Shown here in pieces: positions 60,660 to 64,000 of a stretch of DNA of 64,000 bases. The stretch lies in assembly GCF_020886775.1 (NCBI RefSeq), contig NZ_AP024525.1:124001-188000 (forward strand). The letters are read 5' to 3'. How positions within the stretch are numbered: the first letter of the stretch is position 1; each line of letters begins with the position of its first letter. The stretch is from Sinomonas cyclohexanicum (GTDB taxonomy: Bacteria; Actinomycetota; Actinomycetes; Actinomycetales; Micrococcaceae). The notes under the pieces were generated by a model that saw only the letters and a program-made list of their open reading frames with translations, ran no database searches and was not told the DNA's origin. A program made the translations under genes and the position numbers.

Positions 60660-62153
60660 TCAGGCGGTCGTGGTGGCGAGGTCGTCGAGCTCGTCGGGGG
60701 CCGCGGGGACGGGCTCGATGCCCGCCTCGGCGAACATCGCCGCGTACGCGCCGGTCTCGCCCCTGGCCTGGGCCTTCTTGTGGTCGAGGGCGCGGGCGCG
60801 GCCCACGGAGCCGAGGTAGAAGCGTTCGTACAGTTCGATCCGGCTGCCGAGGGCGGAGCCGGCGAAGTCCCATGCGGTGCGGAAGATCCGGGCGCGCTCC
60901 TCGGGGGCGATCCCGTTGGCGCCGGGCAGGTACTTGCGCAGGAGCGGGCCGAGGCGCGGGTCCTCGAACGCGCGGGCGGTCGGGGTCGCGAGGAGATTGT
61001 GCGAGCCCATGGACTTGATGATGTCGTTGACGCGGGCCATCCAGACCGGCATGACCGTGCGCAGCGACGAGATGTCGTCGTGGCAGAAGAACGCCCCGCC
61101 GCCCCAGTCGGAGGCGCGGTTCTCGGCGTCGGCCACGACGGAGCGCGCGATGCGCAGGTACGAGTAGATCTCGCCGAGCATCGAGGCCGTCTCGGGCTTG
61201 CCCTCAGTGCCGGTCACCTTGGCCATCTGGGTGCACAGGTCGTAGGCGAACTCGAGCTTGACGGACGCACGGATCGCGGTCTGCTGCTGCGTGTTGCCGG
61301 TGGCCGTCGCAGCGTTGATCGCGTTGTACACGCCCAGGTCGCCGTCGATGAACACGCGGTCCCACGGGACGAGGACGTCGTCGAAGATGATCACGGCGTC
61401 CTGCTCGTCGAAGCGCGAGGAGAACGGCCGGTCCACGACGTCCATGTCGACCCCGTAGTGGTCGCGGCACACGGCCACGACGCCCGGCGTCGCGACCGGG
61501 ATCGCGAAGGACAGCGCGTACTCCTCGTAGCCCTTCTGGATCGGCACGGCCGGGTAGACGTACAGCTCGTCGGCGATCGGTCCGAGGGTCGCGAGCATCT
61601 TGGCACCGCGGACCACGAGGCCCGCCTCGGTGCGCTCGACGACTCGCAGCGTCAGGTCCTCGTTGATGCCCTGGAGCTCGCCGACGCTCTTGTCGATCGC
61701 TGCGTGCACGATCGTGTGGGTGAGGGCGAGGTCCCGTTCCTGGACGAGGCGCCAGTAGGCCTCGAGTCGCTCGAAGTAGACCGGGTCGCCCGAGCGGTCG
61801 TAGATGTCCTTGCGGCTCGCGTGGCCGGCGAGGACCACGTTGACGTAGTCCGGGGTGCGGCCGAGCATGCCGTTCGAGTAGCGGGCCAGGCGATCGAAGG
61901 CGCGGTGGCGGCGGCCGATGTCCCCGGCGGTCCGCGGGCGCAGGAGCGAGACGTTGTGCTCCTCGCCGGTCTCCGGGTCCACCATGAGGCAGTCGTCCGA
62001 GTACTTGTGCTGGTAGTCGAAGTACGCCGCCATGCCGGCGATCGATCCCGCGAACGCCGGATGGGTCACGACGTCGATGCAATGGTCGCCGAGCCACACC
62101 TCCCGCGAGTCCGCGAGTCCGGCTCGGTACTGCTCTCCGGTCCGTGCTGCCAC
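60660..62153 (-). CDS. 4-hydroxyphenylacetate 3-hydroxylase-family oxygenase (HpaB-like)
   Basis: 497 residues from GTG 62153, with AAGGAGG ten bases upstream. Acyl-CoA-dehydrogenase-like fold of two-component phenol hydroxylases: REVWLGDHCIDVVTHPAF, SYLRPRT-like RPRTAGDIGRRH, LRVVERTEAGLVVRGAKMLAT, DDVLVPWDRVFIDGD. It uses reduced FAD or FMN from a separate reductase, most likely the FCD fusion at 57963. It adds a hydroxyl beside a phenol group. Three co-directional genes suggest one operon. Confidence 0.9.
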   Translation of the reverse strand: MAARTGEQYRAGLADSREVWLGDHCIDVVTHPAFAGSIAGMAAYFDYQHKYSDDCLMVDPETGEEHNVSLLRPRTAGDIGRRHRAFDRLARYSNGMLGRTPDYVNVVLAGHASRKDIYDRSGDPVYFERLEAYWRLVQERDLALTHTIVHAAIDKSVGELQGINEDLTLRVVERTEAGLVVRGAKMLATLGPIADELYVYPAVPIQKGYEEYALSFAIPVATPGVVAVCRDHYGVDMDVVDRPFSSRFDEQDAVIIFDDVLVPWDRVFIDGDLGVYNAINAATATGNTQQQTAIRASVKLEFAYDLCTQMAKVTGTEGKPETASMLGEIYSYLRIARSVVADAENRASDWGGGAFFCHDDISSLRTVMPVWMARVNDIIKSMGSHNLLATPTARAFEDPRLGPLLRKYLPGANGIAPEERARIFRTAWDFAGSALGSRIELYERFYLGSVGRARALDHKKAQARGETGAYAAMFAEAGIEPVPAAPDELDDLATTTA

Positions 62154-62359
62154 GGTGACCTCCTTGTGTCGTGCCCGCTGGGCAAAAATGCATTCTGTGG
62201 TCAAGATTACAAACTTGACGGAAGGGGTGCAAGGGGCCGCAAGCAAAGAGTTGCAGAATCGCGGAAGAATATTTTTTCAGGATCACAATGTTCTGTTGGG
62301 TCGTGATCTGTGTCATCCTGTGGTGAGACCGATCACCTTTCCCCGCAGAAGGCACCCCC
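62154..62359. promoter_or_regulatory. Divergent promoter region, HpaB-like and MHS transporter
   Basis: 206 bases. TGCATTCTG near 62187 and TTGCAGAATC near 62241 echo TGCA half sites seen at 45811 and 46568. GATCAC (62281) and GTGATC (62304) form a spaced inverted repeat. Possible GntR-controlled promoter for both genes. Confidence 0.5.
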
Positions 62360-63745
62360 ATGAAGCACTCACCGTCGCGTGCCGAGCGCCCCTCCGACAC
62401 GCTCAATACCAAGGACCTGCGCCGCATCCTCGCCTCGAGCGCCATCGGCTCGATCATCGAGTACTACGACTTCATCCTGTACGCCACCGCGGCGTCACTC
62501 ATCTTCGACAAGGTCTTCTTCTCGAACCTGCCGCCCGCTGTCGGGCTCTTCGCCTCGTTCGGCACGCTCGCCGTCGGCTACATCGCCCGCCCGCTCGGCG
62601 GCATGGTGTTCGGCCACTTCGGCGACCGCGTGAGCCGCAAGCGCATGCTCGTCATCTCGATGCTCATGATGGGCTTCTCCACGGTTGCCGTCGGCTTCCT
62701 CCCCACCCAGGCGGCCATCGGGCTCGCCGCGCCGGTCCTCCTCGTGGTCCTGCGCATCATCCAGGGCATCTCGGTGGGCGGCGAGTGGGGCGGCGCGACC
62801 CTCATGGCCCTCGAGCACGCCCCCGCCTCCAAGCGCGGCCTCGCTGCCGCGTTCGCCAACTCGGGCGGCCCGGCGGGCGGGCTCGTTGCCACGTTCGTGG
62901 TCTCCGGCGCCTCAGCCCTGACGGGGCCCGCGTTCCTCGACTGGGGCTGGCGCATCCCGTTCCTGCTCTCTGCAGTGCTGATCTTCATCGGCATGGTCAT
63001 CCGGCTCAAGGTCGCCGAGTCGCCGGTCTTCCAGCGGCTCGACGCCGAGTCCGTCGATGCCCATCGCCGCAAGACGCTGCCCGTGGTCGAGGTGTTTCGG
63101 AAGCATTGGCGCCCGCTGCTCCTCACGCTTGTCGCGTCGCTCGGCTTCTACACCTGCCAGGGCTTCCTGACCTCGTGGGGCGTCTCCGTCGCGTACGACG
63201 AGGGCGTGAGCCGTGAGGGCATCCTCAACGTCAAGGGCGTCGCTGCCGTCGTCACGATCGTGGTGTGCTTCGCCGCGGCCCGTCTCAGCGACCGGCTCGG
63301 CCGCCGCGCAGTGCTCGCCGCGGGCGGCATCCTCGGCCTCCTGTGGGTCTACCCCGCGCTCGTCCTCCTGCGCGACGGCACCCTCGTGGGCTTCTCCGTC
63401 GCTGTGATCGTGGGCAACGGCCTCATCCAGGGCGTCCTCGCCGGCCCGATCGGTGCGTACATCGCGGAGCAGTTCCCGGCCGCCGTCCGGTACACCGGCG
63501 CCTCGCTCTCGTACCAGACCGCCTCGACCCTCGGCGCGGGCCTCACCCCGATGCTCGCGGCCGCCCTCGCCATGACGGGCGGCGGCTCGTTCCTGCTCGT
63601 GGGCGTGGCATGGGCCGCCATCTTCGTGGCCGGGCTCGTCGCGGTCTTCCTGAGCCGCGAGGGCACGCGCCTCGGCTCCGACGGCGAGAGCGCCCCTGAG
63701 CCCGCCCGGGCCCAGAGCGTGGCTGGCGCCGCGAGCGCCCGCTGA
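62360..63745 (+). CDS. MFS transporter of the metabolite:H+ symporter (MHS) family
   Basis: 461 residues, about 12 helices. IIEYYDFILYATAASLIF, RPLGGMVFGHFGDRVSRKRML, RIIQGISVGGEWGGATLM are MHS motifs, as in KgtP, ShiA and aromatic-acid uptake proteins. It probably imports an aromatic or organic acid for this island. ATG has AGAAGGCA upstream. Ends 20 bases before a terminator. Confidence 0.9.
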   Translation: MKHSPSRAERPSDTLNTKDLRRILASSAIGSIIEYYDFILYATAASLIFDKVFFSNLPPAVGLFASFGTLAVGYIARPLGGMVFGHFGDRVSRKRMLVISMLMMGFSTVAVGFLPTQAAIGLAAPVLLVVLRIIQGISVGGEWGGATLMALEHAPASKRGLAAAFANSGGPAGGLVATFVVSGASALTGPAFLDWGWRIPFLLSAVLIFIGMVIRLKVAESPVFQRLDAESVDAHRRKTLPVVEVFRKHWRPLLLTLVASLGFYTCQGFLTSWGVSVAYDEGVSREGILNVKGVAAVVTIVVCFAAARLSDRLGRRAVLAAGGILGLLWVYPALVLLRDGTLVGFSVAVIVGNGLIQGVLAGPIGAYIAEQFPAAVRYTGASLSYQTASTLGAGLTPMLAAALAMTGGGSFLLVGVAWAAIFVAGLVAVFLSREGTRLGSDGESAPEPARAQSVAGAASAR

Positions 63746-63764
63746 GCGCGCGGCGTTAGCCATG

Positions 63765-63785
63765 GGGTGCGCTTGACGCGCACCC
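63765..63785 (+). terminator. Terminator after the MHS transporter
   Basis: GGGTGCGC (63765-63772) pairs with GCGCACCC (63778-63785), loop TTGAC. No T-run. Confidence 0.6.
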
Positions 63786-64000
63786 GTCCGTGACCTCGGC
63801 GCTTCCCCCGCCCCCTCCGCCCCTGCGCGCACGACGCCGCCCCCGCGGCTCGTGCGCGCAGGCGACGCCGCGCCGTCGTGCACCATAAAGACGATTTCTT
63901 AGAAGATCCCCTCCTGATTTCGATGGTTTACGAGACGAAGTGTCGCGGGCCACGATGGAAGGGATCACCGCGGCGATGCGCCCGGTACGCTGAAAGGAAC
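63786..64000 (+). promoter_or_regulatory. Intergenic tail leading to a gene beyond the window
   Basis: No gene recognised in 215 bases. GCACGACGCC (63829) and GCCGTCGTGC (63872) form an inverted pair of the 10-mer. The final bases GAAAGGA (63991-63997) look like a ribosome binding site for a gene that starts just outside, with TACGCT as a possible -10 near 63985. Confidence 0.35.

Noticed and set aside
1-64000. CRISPR arrays, rRNA genes and insertion sequences
   Set aside because: No regularly spaced repeats, no rRNA sequence and no transposase were found. The repeats present are isolated hairpins or short tandem units.

Overview
This is a high-GC actinobacterial chromosome segment. The most likely source is a Micrococcaceae member of the Arthrobacter/Sinomonas type. 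The evidence is a complete C50 carotenoid cluster (crtE-crtB-crtI-crtYe-crtYf-crtEb), the actinobacterial fhaA-fhaB-pstP-rodA-pbpA-pknA-pknB operon next to pabA and crgA, many ATGA/GTGA start-stop overlaps, frequent GTG starts and several apparently leaderless promoters. No rRNA, prophage, insertion sequence or CRISPR array was seen. There is one tRNA (Leu, anticodon CAG).

Layout. 1-196: the C-terminus of a LacI-type regulator. 396-1427: an aldo/keto reductase. 1514-3934: an unusual cassette with a 52-residue peptide gene, a divergent kelch/galactose-oxidase-like protein, and a small protein that shares the C-terminal domain of the kelch protein. 3990-8343: a sulfur/persulfide module (MFS transporter, persulfide dioxygenase-rhodanese fusion, TauE/SafE exporter, membrane rhodanese) with CsoR/CstR-type operators, though no CsoR-family gene lies in the window. 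8465-13106: an MMPL transporter, an SDR-DUF2867 protein and a TspO-like protein, all translationally coupled and divergent from the carotenoid operon. 13218-20733: the crt genes, photolyase and a MarR regulator. 20737-26388: RNase Z, flavin-reductase-like protein, 5'-3' exonuclease, HAD phosphatase, a small Cys-rich protein, an RDD protein, TrpF and AlaX. 26461-29166: a three-gene MDR dehydrogenase / PTPS-like / glycosyltransferase cluster. 29138-39775: crgA, pabA and the cell-growth kinase operon. 40112-45731: tRNA-Leu, a lipase-maturation-factor-like protein, two crcB genes, a YbhB protein, a frameshifted MFS drug exporter and its TetR regulator. 45862-63745: an aromatic/phenolic catabolic island with a GntR regulator, extradiol dioxygenase, FAH hydrolase, FAD monooxygenase, aldehyde dehydrogenase, ABC importer, two paralogous alcohol dehydrogenases, a flavin reductase fused to a GntR/FCD-like sensor, MmgE/PrpD protein, HpaB-type hydroxylase and MHS transporter.

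How the parts fit. In the catabolic island, the HpaB-like oxygenase uses reduced flavin from the reductase-FCD fusion and, with the MhpA-like monooxygenase, would make catechols. The extradiol dioxygenase opens the ring and the FAH protein processes the product. The dehydrogenases probably handle alcohol or aldehyde side chains, and the ABC and MHS systems import substrate. The real substrate cannot be read from the sequence.

Beyond genes, the window holds two dispersed hairpin repeat families (about 217, 40254 and 43498; and 22306 and 42476) and a strongly over-represented 10-mer, GCACGACGGC, on both strands. The kelch cassette, the FCD-fused flavin reductase and these repeats are the best candidates for something not yet described.
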